From NCBI GenBank assembly GCA_030867875.1, contig JAOWCC010000569.1, positions 496,001 to 560,000 on the forward strand: a stretch of DNA of 64,000 nt, given 5' to 3'. The DNA is from Actinernus sp. WN-2022. Taxonomy: Eukaryota; Cnidaria; Anthozoa; Actiniaria; Actinernidae. Every line of letters starts with the position of its first letter. Positions within the stretch are counted from its first letter, which is position 1. Below, piece by piece: positions 21,725 to 32,300 of the stretch. The notes under the pieces are model-generated. The model had not been told where the DNA came from. It worked only from the letters and a program-made list of their open reading frames with translations, and did not search any database. A program made the position numbers and the translations under genes.

Positions 21725-22507
21725 GTTTCGATTACCGCTGTGTCAAGGTTACTACGTCATCCTACGTCACAGGCCCTGTAATTGGATCGTATGGCCGCGC
21801 GGGAAATGTAACCATTTTTGAAGCGTTCTGACCGAACTTCTAGGCGAAAAAAATTTGCCATGAAATCGCTTCAGGTAAACGGGACCCAAAAATTCGGACT
21901 TTTGAAGACTTAATTTAGGATATTAGGAGTTAATATTTTTCATTTCGTATGCACTTTAACATCAGGCAGTGATTTAGAAAGCCATTCTGATTTGTCGGAT
22001 GACAATATACGAGATACTGGAGAGGAATTCATTCCATATGATGAGGCTTTAGAGCCCGTTGCAAACGAAGATGAAGCAGCTCAATACTTGGAGCAGTTGG
22101 CCGTCGAAGAAGAGGACGATCAGACTCTGTTAAGTCGCTTTTCAGGCGAAGATGATGTCCAAGATTGGTATGTGTATTGGTATTATAAGATGAACAAGAG
22201 GCTGTACCAGCCTTTACTCGGGCCATATGGAATTTCAACAAGGAGTAGTTGGTATTCTTTGCAGGTTTGATTAAAAAAAGTATTTTACATTTGCAATTGT
22301 TTTAGCCTTTGGGAGAATAATAAATTATTTTTGAATTATTTTTACAGAGTTACATATATAAATTCTTTTTAAGAAGAATTGTGATTCTGTCTCCAGAGAA
22401 GCCATATAATAAAAATATTATATTAGTTATGTAAAAATCATCCTATTTTAGAGTGCCTTGGATGATAACTGCCATGGTAGCTACATATGTTTGAGACAAT
22501 ATACATG

Positions 22508-22569
22508 TAGCCTGTGTCGCATCCGAACTGAAACCTGGTTAAGGTTCAGTTCGGATGTGACGCAGGCTA
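22508..22569. mobile_element. 62-bp hairpin mini-element with 8-bp duplication
   Basis: TAGCCTGTGTCGCATCCGAA at the left pairs with TTCGGATGTGACGCAGGCTA at the right; only about 6 loop bases are unpaired and the few mismatches are transitions. TATACATG flanks both sides (22500-22507 and 22570-22577). The ends match the hairpin at 27946-28022 but the core does not. Confidence 0.8.
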
Positions 22570-22709
22570 TATACATGTAGCAACACGAGACCAGTGATAA
22601 TATAGTGAACACGAATGGTTAATTCTGTCCTGCTCTGCTGACAACTCTTTATCAAACAAGTTTGATTTCACATGGTTTCGCATGGTTTTCAGGGAAGAAT
22701 AGGTGAATC

Positions 22710-23100
22710 CTTGCTGACCTCATTGTTTACATTTTTGCCTCATTAGCATAAATTAAACTTCAAGCTACAAACAAACAGAGTACATCAGTTGAAAGAGAAT
22801 TTTAAACTTAGTAATCACCAAAAATGTAAGATTGATATGTTAAATATTTACGGAGAAATTGACTTTTCAAAACTGTAAAATGGGCTGGGGGGCAAAAGTT
22901 GCTGACAGCCATACATTATTTGTAAATTTTGCTATTTTGAAATACTTGTTCCTCAAAATAAATTTATTTTATCATTCTAAAATTTTCGGTGATTATCAAG
23001 TGTGTCAATCTCTTTCGATTTATGAACTCTGTTTGTTTATATCTATGTTGCTTGAAGTTTGATGTATGCTAATAAGGAAAAAACGTAAACGAGGATTTGC
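22710..23100. mobile_element. Palindromic MITE
   Basis: Left arm: GTTTACATTTTTGCCTCATT, AGCATAAATTAAACTTCAAG, ACAAACAAACAGAGT, GAAAGAGA. The right arm holds the same words inverted (CTCTTTC, ACTCTGTTTGTTTAT, CTTGAAGTTTGATGTATGCT). There is a short central loop. Confidence 0.75.
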
Positions 23101-23216
23101 CTATACAAGAGGCCAAGTAAAACCTCAACAACAAGTCTTTAATATAACACATGCAATGTTCCTTTGAACTTCCTCCCAGTGATTTAGCATTCAGTTCTGC
23201 ACTGTATCAGTAGCTT

Positions 23217-23465
23217 TGCATATTTACTGGCAGCTACTACACCAGGGGTCAACCCCCAGGTACCCTGGGGATTTGCAGAAATACAAAATCAAACTCGAAT
23301 CAAATCCCCTGGTATGGAACACAGCAATTAGTAAAAAATCATACAAGGTTCCTGATCTATAAACCAAAGTGAGCTTTTCTCCCTCACCGATGGGCAACAA
23401 ACAATTAATTCTGACAGGTTCCCATGGATCCACCCCTGGGGGAAGTTGCTAATACATGCATTATT
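23217..23465. mobile_element. Degenerate TIR element related to 27888-28260
   Basis: GCATATTTACTGGCAGCTAC and CACCAGGGGTCAACCC at the left pair with GGATCCACCCCTGGGGGAAG and TTGCTAATACATGC at the right. These are the diverged ends of the MITE found complete at 27888-28260. Confidence 0.55.
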
Positions 23466-23624
23466 TACCCATCCATTTACAACAACAACAAAAGAATTAA
23501 AGGCAGCAGTCATGATTATGTATGTAATCTACTATATTTAGCCTGTATATTAATATATAAAATGTACATAGTGGTAACAAGGGAACTAGTACTACTACTA
23601 CTACTAACAGAGGAGAATGTCAAT

Positions 23625-23925
23625 GTATTTAGCATCATGGTATTGCTACTTGGGGACAAACTCATTTACTCTATGTATACAACTATATCCACCACACTTG
23701 AGGGTGGTCACTACCAGAGATTTGGTTGCATTATCAGTGTCGGCCTACAATTTAACATTCTGATCCAAGAAGACATGAAGGTCTAACCATTTGCAGATGT
23801 CAGAGCAAAGGCAGTACCAGTTCTCCCACTTATTTGAAGGTCCCACCAGGATTTGAACCCACTACTTCCTGCACAACAGACTGACACTTAACCACTGAGC
23901 TTACTGGATTGCAGTTTAAGCAAAC
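23625..23925 (-). repeat. tRNA-derived SINE
   Basis: On the minus strand AGTAAGCTCAGTGGTTAAGT (A box) and AGTGGGTTCAAATCCTGG (B box) form the head at about 23830-23915. The body continues through AGACCTTCATGTCTTCTTGG to a region ending in TAGTAGTAGTAGTA. This family differs from the SINE at 17421. Confidence 0.65.
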
Positions 23926-24009
23926 TGGAGGCTACCATCTTTCTGTTATAGGCCCAAACTTAGTTCAGATAAAATTAATCCAATTGTAATGAAATTATAA
24001 ATACATATA

Positions 24010-25621
24010 ATAATAAAAAAATAATAATAATAATAAACTTTATTTAAGTGTCAATATGAACATAGCTGACTATACAGTCTACTAATTGGGGACACTATTT
24101 ATACCTATAAGAATAGTAAATAATATAATATCCTAACTATTATCATATAAATTGTAAAATATGCTATACTAATTAAAAATGCTATGATCCTATATACAAT
24201 AATAAAGAATTCAATGTAAGCAAGAAAACGTCTGTAACTCTAAGTTAAACTTATATATTATTTAAAAATGTACGGAGTAATGGAATAATTAATATGTGCT
24301 AAAATGGGATAATTAATATGTACTAAATGTATATTACCAATCTAGTTTGAACATAGAAAGCAATTGTCACAGTTATCTTTCAGGAGGTCAGCGATGTCAA
24401 TTTTCCTAATACATTTACGAAAGTTCTTAAGTCTAGGTAATGTCCTGACACTGGTGCTAAGTTTTGACCATAACATAGTTCCTAAGTAGCTTATGGTATG
24501 TTTACCATATGATACAGTGTTGAATCTGGGAATTGTAAAATCTGCATTTCTTAGGCTATAGTTACTATTACTAGTTGTGAATAAATCCTGAATATACTTA
24601 GGACATAAATTGTTCTTGACTTTATACATTAAAATTCCAATGTCTTGTAATCTCCTATTATAAAGAGTAGGAAGACCAGCAGTTTGTAATAATGTGAAGT
24701 AGTCCATTGTCTTATTGCAGTAGACAGCACGCAGTGCTCGTTCCTGCACTCTCTCTAGTTTTCTGCGGTCTGATGCCCGGCAAAAATGCCAGACAGTATG
24801 ACAATAAGTGAGGTGTGGGAGAATGGCTGAAATGTATAATCGTAGCTTAGCCTGTGTGGGTATCATATTACGTAAACGCATGATAACACCCACTTGTTTG
24901 CTAGATTTCTTACAAACATTACTAATATGGGTTTTAAAATTTAACTGATCATCTATGATTACGCCCAATAATTTAAGTTCGGACGAGGTGTTAACTTTCC
25001 TATCCATAATAACAACTTCAATATCCTTGTTCTTATTTGATGGTCCAATAGTTAGAGCCATGGTTCATTTTACTTCTGGGTACCTGTTTTAATGGGGCAT
25101 GTTTATTTACTATTACCTTTATTTCATTCATGAATTTATTAGTTTTATCATGTAGAGCTTCACTTACATCGAAAACCTTTCCCCAGTCAATTGAGTAAAT
25201 ATCATTCAAATATAAATCTTTATCAAAGTGACTATAATCTCTATAGTATCTTTTTGCCTTTTGTTTCTCAACTTTATGTCAATAATACAAAAAACAGTTA
25301 AGTGATCTGAAATGTCCATAGTTGCAATCCCAGGTATGATTCGTTGAGTGGATATATGTATATAAATATATATATGGTCTATTAATGTAGATGTGTGAGA
25401 AGTTAATCTTGTAGGTTTTGTAATAATTGTGAAGAAAATATTTGTGTATAGCATATCTAGATAAATTTCGGTTTTTGAATGTACATTATATTTCAAGAAG
25501 TCAGTATTCATATCCCCTAGTATAAAAACTTGATATTTTGACTGATTCAACATTTGAATTAATTGTTGTAGTTCATTTGTATTTTTTTCTAGATTTGCTG
25601 AAGGGTGTCAACATACAACCT
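24010..25621 (-). pseudogene. CR1-like LINE, 5'-truncated and internally deleted
   Basis: The frame starts mid-endonuclease with HPSANLEKNTNELQQL, VFILGDMNTDFLKYN, TKPTRLTSHTSTLIDHI and ISDHLTVF (EEP endonuclease motifs, 25580-25270). It shifts frame near 25220, continues with NKHAPLKQVPRSK (about 25090), then jumps straight into the C-terminal part of the RT: SSELKLLGVIIDDQLNFK, RLYISAILPHLTYCHTVW, ERVQERALRAVY and GTMLWSKL, stopping at 24342. The YADD core and fingers are missing, so about 400 residues are deleted. The 3' end carries (AAT)n repeats at 24005-24045. It lies in the P2X7-like gene intron, antisense to it. Confidence 0.85.
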
Positions 25622-25622
25622 A

Positions 25623-27005
25623 TTATATGAGCTTTCGCATAAAGTTAATTGTTTTACTCCTGTATTGAATAGCTTTCAGTCTCATAATTCCGTAAATTAA
25701 TTTATGATCACTAATTCCTGGATCGTATGCACCGCATTTCTTGAACACCTCGGGTTTGTTTGTGAGTATTATATCTAAGAGAGTGCTAGAATGGTTGGTG
25801 ATTCTTGTTGGTTCAGTTATAACACATTCAAATCCATGTATTTCTTCCAAATCTATTAGTATTTTCCCTTCTCTTTCATTTGGTTTGAGTCTGTCAAGGT
25901 TAAGGTCACCTAGGACTATTACAAACTGTTTCTGGAGAGTTGCCCAAGTAACTTGTTCAACTTGTTCAACTTTGAGAAGGTAGTCTTGTGCTTTACCCTT
26001 GGGAGATCTATATATACCCAGGAATAATACATCATGGCTGCCGATTCTACTCTCAACAGCTAAGGGCTCCAGGGTTTTGTAGGTGATTGGAAGTTTTAGC
26101 TTCTTGGATGGTAGGGAGGACTCTATGAAGGCCATGATGCCTCCACCGCCTTTACGCCGATCATTCCGGTAGATTTTATACCCGTCTATTTTAAATTGGC
26201 TATTTGGATAGGAGGAGTCTATCTTTGTCTCAGTTACAAATGCAACATGTGCTTTCAGATCTTCAGTGATTGTGGATTTGAGTTCCTCAAACTTGTTCTG
26301 GATTCCATTTATATTCAGGTGAAGGAGTAGTAAATCTCTGAAGTTTTTCTTTCTGGCCTCCACAACCTCCGGGTTTATAGTATGTGTCATATCTAGGTCA
26401 GTTGAACTGTTATTTAGCTTTGTCTCTGAATCTGAAATGCTAGTATCATAGAAGGGTAACTCCGATAGTAAGCAGGCAGGTCTGGATAATACACAGACAG
26501 GACAGGTCCAGAGTACGTTGTCTGCCAGTTGCATTTGTTTGTATTTGTTGGGCTTGACTTTACCACATTTGATGTGGCACCGGAGGTCACACGAGTTGCA
26601 GCTTACAAACCGGTGATTACGAGCAACTGTTTTGGCACAAACTGCACATTTTTCAGGTCCAGGATTCATACAGACATCTCCGCTAATTACTAGCCGTATT
26701 AGTTGGAAGCTAGAAGTAGAGTTAGAATAGCGGTTAACTCTGGAGGCGAAGTAGCCTTTGCCACGAAGTCGAGCTGAACCAACATGGCGGCTTTCTTCCC
26801 ACGGCGGGTTTGCAGTTCGTAAGTGGGGCATAGCATCCATTTTGTATCCTTTAGACTGTTCAAATTCATTTCCAGCATGTTTAGGCCCTTTTTCGTAGTG
26901 GTTAAGGGCAATTTTCTTTAGATACAGGGTATAAATCAAAAGTAGAAGTCCGAATATACAGGAGCGAGAAGTAACACGACTACCTGCCATGATGACCGCT
27001 GACAT
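25623..27005 (-). CDS. LINE 5' half: PHD-like finger plus endonuclease, truncated
   Basis: The open frame of 460 residues begins MSAVIMAGSRVTSR with a hydrophobic N-terminal stretch. GDVCMNPGPEKCAVCAKTV, then C-x2-C, H-x2-C and WTCPVC form a PHD-like zinc finger. An APE-type endonuclease follows: HLNINGIQNKFEEL, AFVTETKIDSSYP, YRNDRRKGGGGIMAF, VLGDLNLDRLKP and ISDHKLIYGIM. The frame stops at 25623 and no RT follows; a different LINE fragment abuts at 25621. The 5' end (TCAGCGGTC before the second ATG) matches the LINE at 48716-52583 closely, so the 5' terminus is intact and the 3' half was deleted. Confidence 0.8.
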   Translation of the reverse strand: MSAVIMAGSRVTSRSCIFGLLLLIYTLYLKKIALNHYEKGPKHAGNEFEQSKGYKMDAMPHLRTANPPWEESRHVGSARLRGKGYFASRVNRYSNSTSSFQLIRLVISGDVCMNPGPEKCAVCAKTVARNHRFVSCNSCDLRCHIKCGKVKPNKYKQMQLADNVLWTCPVCVLSRPACLLSELPFYDTSISDSETKLNNSSTDLDMTHTINPEVVEARKKNFRDLLLLHLNINGIQNKFEELKSTITEDLKAHVAFVTETKIDSSYPNSQFKIDGYKIYRNDRRKGGGGIMAFIESSLPSKKLKLPITYKTLEPLAVESRIGSHDVLFLGIYRSPKGKAQDYLLKVEQVEQVTWATLQKQFVIVLGDLNLDRLKPNEREGKILIDLEEIHGFECVITEPTRITNHSSTLLDIILTNKPEVFKKCGAYDPGISDHKLIYGIMRLKAIQYRSKTINFMRKLI

Positions 27006-27887
27006 TCCTTCAGATGATTTAGAATAAATTATTAGTTCTCAAATAAATTATCGACTGCATGAGTCCATTTCAGAAATAAACATGCGATTTCCACTCGGTT
27101 TTTGGATTATTGGAGTCCTCTGTCTTCACACCAAATAATTAATTACAGATCAAGCAGACGAGTGCATTACGTTGCATCCAGGCTTTGCCGTTTGCTGCTT
27201 GAATACTTGGGTGCTCAACATCGCAGGGATCGGTCTGAAAACTAAATCCAAAAAATCTTACTCGTCCACAAAAACTCAGAGAAATGCAGCCGAATCAGAG
27301 TAAGTCTTAGAACGGATTCCTTAGAACTACATGTACAGTTTTGCTGTTACTGCTATTTTATTAGACGAAATGACGACAATTGTATTCGGATGAAAGAACC
27401 CTGTACTTGTTTGTGTGCGTAAATCGAATAATGTTTTGTACGATTCAAGAAGAAAACTTTACTTTAAGCTAGCCAATATGAAAAGCCATTTGTTTTAATT
27501 TTGTGAGCACTAGAAAGAGCTTTCTCAATAGATTGACTTACAGTATAAAATACTAGTTATCAAATGTACATATGATATATCAGTACTATTATTTTCAACA
27601 GTTTTTGTAATAATTAAACCAGATTACGGTAGTATCATTTTGAAGGTTTGTGAAATTTTAATTTTGTTTAGGTTCCTGAGATCTGTGGCCTATCGCCAAT
27701 ATGTTCGCCTAGTGTACGAATATGTTGGTGCCTCGAGAAGAATTCCTCTACCGAACTGTGTGTATAATAGCATCCGCCATGCTTTTCCAAATGCTGGAGA
27801 GGAATACACTGGATACCAGTCTGAGGAAGAGGAGGACGACTAAAGTTCACAGAAGTACATTTGTATTGTTCATATTATTTACATGTA

Positions 27888-28260
27888 ATGCATTCATCAG
27901 CAGCTTTTGCCCAGGGATCGATCCCAGGCTGACCAAGGGGGATTGTAGCCTGTGTTGTGGCTCTGGAGTATCGGAGCGGGGATTAGCTCCACTCCGATAC
28001 TCCAGAGCCGCAACGCAGGCTAGGGGGATTTAAAAAATGCTGGAACAATCTTGACAATTTCCCTCAGGGGTAGTGGAATCATTGAATTCAAAGTCCCCTT
28101 GATAATATTTTTCCTGAACTTGAAATCCCTAATTTTCTATTACAATCTGCACAACCCTTACAATCTGCACAACCCCCTCCCTATTTTTTCAGCAAAGTCC
28201 AAGACATCCCCATTGTCAGCCCGGGGATCGACCCCTGGGGGAAGCTGCTTATGAATGCAT
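27888..28260. mobile_element. TIR element hosting a hairpin mini-element
   Basis: ATGCATTCATCAGCAGCTTT at the left and AAGCTGCTTATGAATGCAT at the right are inverted; both continue with CCCAGGGATCGAT / ATCGACCCCTGGG and then GGCTGAC..AGGGGGAT or its complement. The arms are about 60 bp. The hairpin element at 27946-28022 was inserted into its left part. Confidence 0.8.
27946..28022. mobile_element. 77-bp hairpin mini-element with 8-bp duplication
   Basis: TAGCCTGTGTTGTGGCTCTG at the left pairs with CAGAGCCGCAACGCAGGCTA at the right, and the arms continue through GAGTATCGGAG. The four differences between the ~36-bp arms are all transitions, as expected from CpG decay. GGGGGATT lies at 27937-27944 (one extra G follows) and at 28023-28030. 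Confidence 0.8.
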
Positions 28261-28728
28261 AAAGTGTTGACATCAAACTTCTGAGGGAAGGGTCTGGCAA
28301 TCTAGTCAGATGCTAATTTTTTTATTAGTTATCAAGCCAAGCCAGGCCTTCATAACTGAAAGGTACATTTAATTTTTATTTTAAAAGAGATTCTGATTGG
28401 AATATTTTTTAGACTGCCAACCAATACTCTCCCTTAGATATTTAATGGCTAGCTCCTGCTATAAATAAATATTGTTCTGCAATGTGATTGGTTCACATTG
28501 TCTAAGTGGTGCCAGTTTCAGTAGTAGCACTGTAAAGATGGCCATCGAAATTGCTCCGACTAATAACTTTTGCCATTACGTTATTTTGATAAACTGTAAC
28601 AGATATTGTAAATACCTTTAATATGTTTATGTAACAATTTTGGGAATTAACAAGAGGCAGTGAAGCCAAATCGGTGTTGTATACAATCAAACTGCTGCAT
28701 ATGCCATTTACAAACAAGTGCTTCAATG
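28261..28728. other. No gene recognised
   Basis: AT-rich spacer with short open frames on both strands. I see no motif, splice-linked series or inverted ends. Confidence 0.4.
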
Positions 28729-29023
28729 ATGCACCGTCAGACCCATAGGTTCCACCATCTTTATCATAATGAGTTTGTAATGAAGTTTTTTGGTGGTGCT
28801 ATTGTCCTCAAACAATACCTTCTTATTCTTTGACAATATGACTGCCAAAAAAACATCATGTCTGGTCATTATGGTGGTGCCCATGAGGCTTTGCTGGTTT
28901 ACAAAAGGCATATGATAGCCTTGTTCCCAGGCTTGTACTAAGTCATTGCGTGAAAATAGTGGCCATTTTGACTCCCAAGTAATAAGCCTGACAAAACCTT
29001 TGGGGTTGACAGTCACTTGCAAA
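28729..29023 (-). CDS. Possible unclassified exon
   Basis: After a pyrimidine-rich acceptor-like CCTTTGCAAG (about 29024) the frame reads VTVNPKGFVRLITWESKWPL, FSRNDLVQAWEQGYHMPF, HDVFLAVILSKNKKVLFED and ends MVEPMGLTVHH before the stop at about 28726. The composition looks coding rather than random, with evenly spread aromatic and charged residues. I do not recognise the family. It lies about 320 bases downstream of the Kolobok gene's stop on the same strand and could be part of another TE protein. Confidence 0.3.
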
Positions 29024-29344
29024 GGGAAATATACATGTAGGTATTTTTTGAGTTTTGTTTTGTTTTTCACTTAATAAAGTACCTACGTCAGAAATTTTCT
29101 AATTAGACTGTTTCACTGGTGTACACCATAGACCTCTCGATTTCGCGTCAAAGAGGTATTGGCCAGGCTTATTAGCATGAGCTAAACCAATGTCAATATC
29201 CAGCCACATGTAATGAGAATACTGGGGATGAGGCTATTAATAAGCAACAATTTAACATGTTTTTTCAGCTGGGTTTCCATAATATCATCTAGAAAGAAGC
29301 ACACTATTTGACACTTAGTGAATATATAACAAATAATCAATCAA

Positions 29345-32300
29345 TTAGCTGCTGTCATTATTGGTTGATGAGCATTGCCTTTTTTTATGGCCTTTCCTTG
29401 GCTGTCCACATTTCTTGCACACAGGTGCCTTTCTGCCAGTATTTTTATTAATAGGCTGGATAATTTGTTGTAGCTCAGCATCTGGAAAGAAAAAGGAATA
29501 TTGTTAGTTGGCTGTGACATGAACCTCTTACAGTGCTGCTCATCATTGTTATTTTGATAAGATATTTATCGTCAAGTAATAACTTTTATTAAAAATTAGT
29601 TTCTGTTTCCATACTATTGTGCAGTGATTAAGCAGTACCTGTACATGTTGGTGGGCATATAGCAGTTTCCTTGTTCTTTCTAGATCTATACTTCTCCTTT
29701 GCATCAGCCTTGCCTTCTTTGTCCTGCAGCATGCTGTGCAGAGGTTCTGGGACTTCTGCCTTCAGCTCCTCTTCCAACTCTTGAAGCTTCTCCCTTGGTG
29801 TTGTAATAAGTACCTCATATATTTTAGCAACATAACCTGAAATTGAAGGCAGTATGATCACAATGCTATGCACAATTAAATATTGATTTACATGTAGTTA
29901 GGGGTAACTATTTGAAACACTGTACAAGGATTGCCATATTAATATTGGTTTTAATGTTTGAGCTTGAAGATCTGAAAAAGAGTTTTAAAGAGATTATTGT
30001 TAAAGTGCTTACTTTACTACTTTCAAAAATAGGAATGCTGTTTACTGTTTCTCGATATCGTTTTCTTATGTTAGGCAATTTGTGATGTCACATCATGAAT
30101 AGAAAAATATTTTGTGGTTAAAGGCATTTTAAAGTGCATTCTTTTTTATTTTAGATATCAATTATAAATCAAGTGAATAGTAGAATGGTAAAATATATTT
30201 TGCTTTGAATGCTGTGCTGCTGAGTTAATGAGGTTTTAATATCCAAAATGCTAATTACATGACGTCAGGGGAGGTATCTGCAATCACTTCTTAGTGGTTG
30301 TGAATGGGCATATCTACTGATATAGGAAAACAAATTTCAAACATCATTTTATTTCAACCATGGGTATAACACTGATAATTTGACAAATTTGTTTAATTGT
30401 AACAAAAAAAATTGTATAATAATAAAATAGGAATTTATTTATTTATTGTTCATAGACACTTTAAAGATTTAGAGTATAATAATAAACACAGGGTTCCCAT
30501 GGTCAGGGAATATTTTTTTCAAGGTCAGGGAAATCCCAAATTTCAATGAAAAATAAGGGAATATTTATTTTCAGGCTCCACATAACAATGTTGCTGTCCC
30601 AAAATAGTGATTGAATATTTGTAAAAAAAATTGTGTTTGGAGGTCAGTGAGAAATGCTTCTTGGTCAGTGAAAAGTCCTGCAAATGTGTGGGAACCCTGA
30701 TTAACAGTGTTACTGGTAGAGGCTAGGAGTTGTATTTTGGATAAAAAACAAATTTCCTTATATTTTCATTGTTTCTTTATTTGACAACAACAACATTCTA
30801 CATACCATACTTCTGCTTGACTTTGACTTCCCTCGCTGTCCCCTCTCCCTCATTGAATTTGACATAAGTGACACGAAGTTTTGGATTGCCTTGGTTATCC
30901 TTTACAGTGTCTCTGTTCAGGTTATAGTTGAAATGCAATGCAGCAAGAATGGACCTAGACAATTGTATCAATAGCTAATGAGTTTTTGGACATTTATGTT
31001 TGTGAATTGCTAAGAAAATAGCCAGAATATACTTTCTATTGATGTTCACAACAGTTGTAAATTTACACACAACCTCAGCAACCATTGCTCTAGACTAGTG
31101 GTAATTGCTGCTGACTGGTAGATGTCTATGCAGTAAGTCTGGTACGAGTATACATCCTTTCTCTTGGTTAGTTCATATCCAGAATATTGTTCTCATAGTT
31201 TTGTGTACTTTTTACTCAGGCTGCCAAGTCAGAAAGTGCAAATGTTTTACCTTCACGTTACAAGTTTTTCAACATGTGATAGGGTCAACCAATAAGGTTG
31301 TTTGATTGTGTTTATAAAAGCAGTATTAAAATTACCTGCTCAGTATTCCAAGATAAGAGTATGCCAACATTTTTGGGGCAAACTGGTTTACAACAGAGTG
31401 ATAGCCTTCCAGACAACTTGTTTGTTGAACAGGAGATGCTTGTTTTATGCCTTTCAGTAGGAAGGAGCTGTTCAATGTCTCACAAAGTTTGTATACATTT
31501 GAACCTAAAGAAGGAATGTTAAACAATGTAATGTTAAATGCCTGCCCTCCCTCAATTATTGAAGCAGCAAAAGCCTAGTTGGGTGGGAATATCAGACATT
31601 GTTATCGTTAATACTCAAGCCTGTAAATGTGTTCTGTCAGACTAGATCAATTTTTCTCTCTAGTCTTGCAGATAGATATCCACTGTTAGAGGAACTAGTT
31701 AATTAGTGGGGTGTGTGTTTGGGGTGGGGGGAGGGAGGGAGGGAGGGAGGGAGGCTGGTTCAAAATGAGGGGGTTCATTAATTTCATGCAGACAAAAATG
31801 GAGTCATCAGAAGGGGATCAGTAAAAGATAAGCAAAAAGTGACCCCTCACAAGCGAGGGGTCAGGTGAAATTGAGGTATTTTACACTAGCCCCCCACCCC
31901 CACTAATATTAATGACTAGTCCCTAACCAAACATTGCAGAATTTTTAATCTGTATAATACATGTACATTTGTGTGGTGTGGTACTGCCATTTTCATGTCT
32001 ATTATAGCACCTTATTGCATTACTTATGTTTTAGTCAGTTACATGTACACAAATGTATGTGAAATCATGCATATACTACTTTGATGCCTACATGTACATC
32101 AATGTAGGTTACAGTGCTCTAGCCTAGGCAAATGTACTGTAATACCTTTTGTCAGCCACAAGCGTTGGGTGGTAACCTTCCCATGAGCACACTTGTTGAA
32201 CAGCCTTTCAGGTATGTTGGTGTGTTGGTTCAGGATATGGTACTGAAATGCCTTGTACTTTGCAAGGATAACCTGCTCAAGCTTTGCTTGTGTGGACGTT

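Larger units (their letters stand above)
15544..21955. mobile_element. Kolobok-type DNA transposon (6.4 kb), TTAA duplication
   Basis: The ends are AGTGCATACGAAAT and its complement, with TTAA at 15540-15543 and 21956-21959. It contains a THAP-domain transposase remnant (minus, 20030-21724) and a P2X7-like N-terminal fragment (plus, about 15824). THAP transposase plus TTAA duplication is the Kolobok signature. The element is itself loaded with later insertions: a SINE (17421), a MULE-like element (17977-19399) and MITEs. Its removal restores the reading frame of the exon it split. Confidence 0.85.
22168..23216. other. Intron of the P2X7-like gene, no coding recognised
   Basis: It contains the hairpin element at 22508-22569 and the palindromic MITE at 22710-23100. 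I looked for the missing cysteine-rich exon here and did not find it. Confidence 0.5.
15504..27843 (+). pseudogene. P2X7-intracellular-domain-like gene, exons separated by TE insertions
   Basis: Exon 1 starts at ATG 15504 (MSSISSSGEYQSL), is cut by the Kolobok element, and resumes at 21956 (TSGSDLESHSDLSDD, IPYDEALEPVANEDEAA, SRFSGEDDVQDW), ending at 22167 before GTATGT. A later exon at 27149-27299 reads CITLHPGFAVCCLNTWVL between ACAG and GTAAGT. It joins in phase to the last exon at 27672-27843: FLRSVAYRQYVRLVYEYV, RRIPLPNCVY, EEYTGYQ, then an acidic stop-proximal tail. The acidic 'PY..EP' start and the HPGF / VAYRQ / RRIPLP tail are those of proteins sharing the zinc-binding intracellular domain of P2X7 receptors. 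Phases of exon 1 (2) and the 27149 exon (1) do not join, so a middle exon with the expected C-x-C-x2-C cluster is missing. There are no membrane helices. Probably a TE-borne gene, now broken. Confidence 0.75.
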
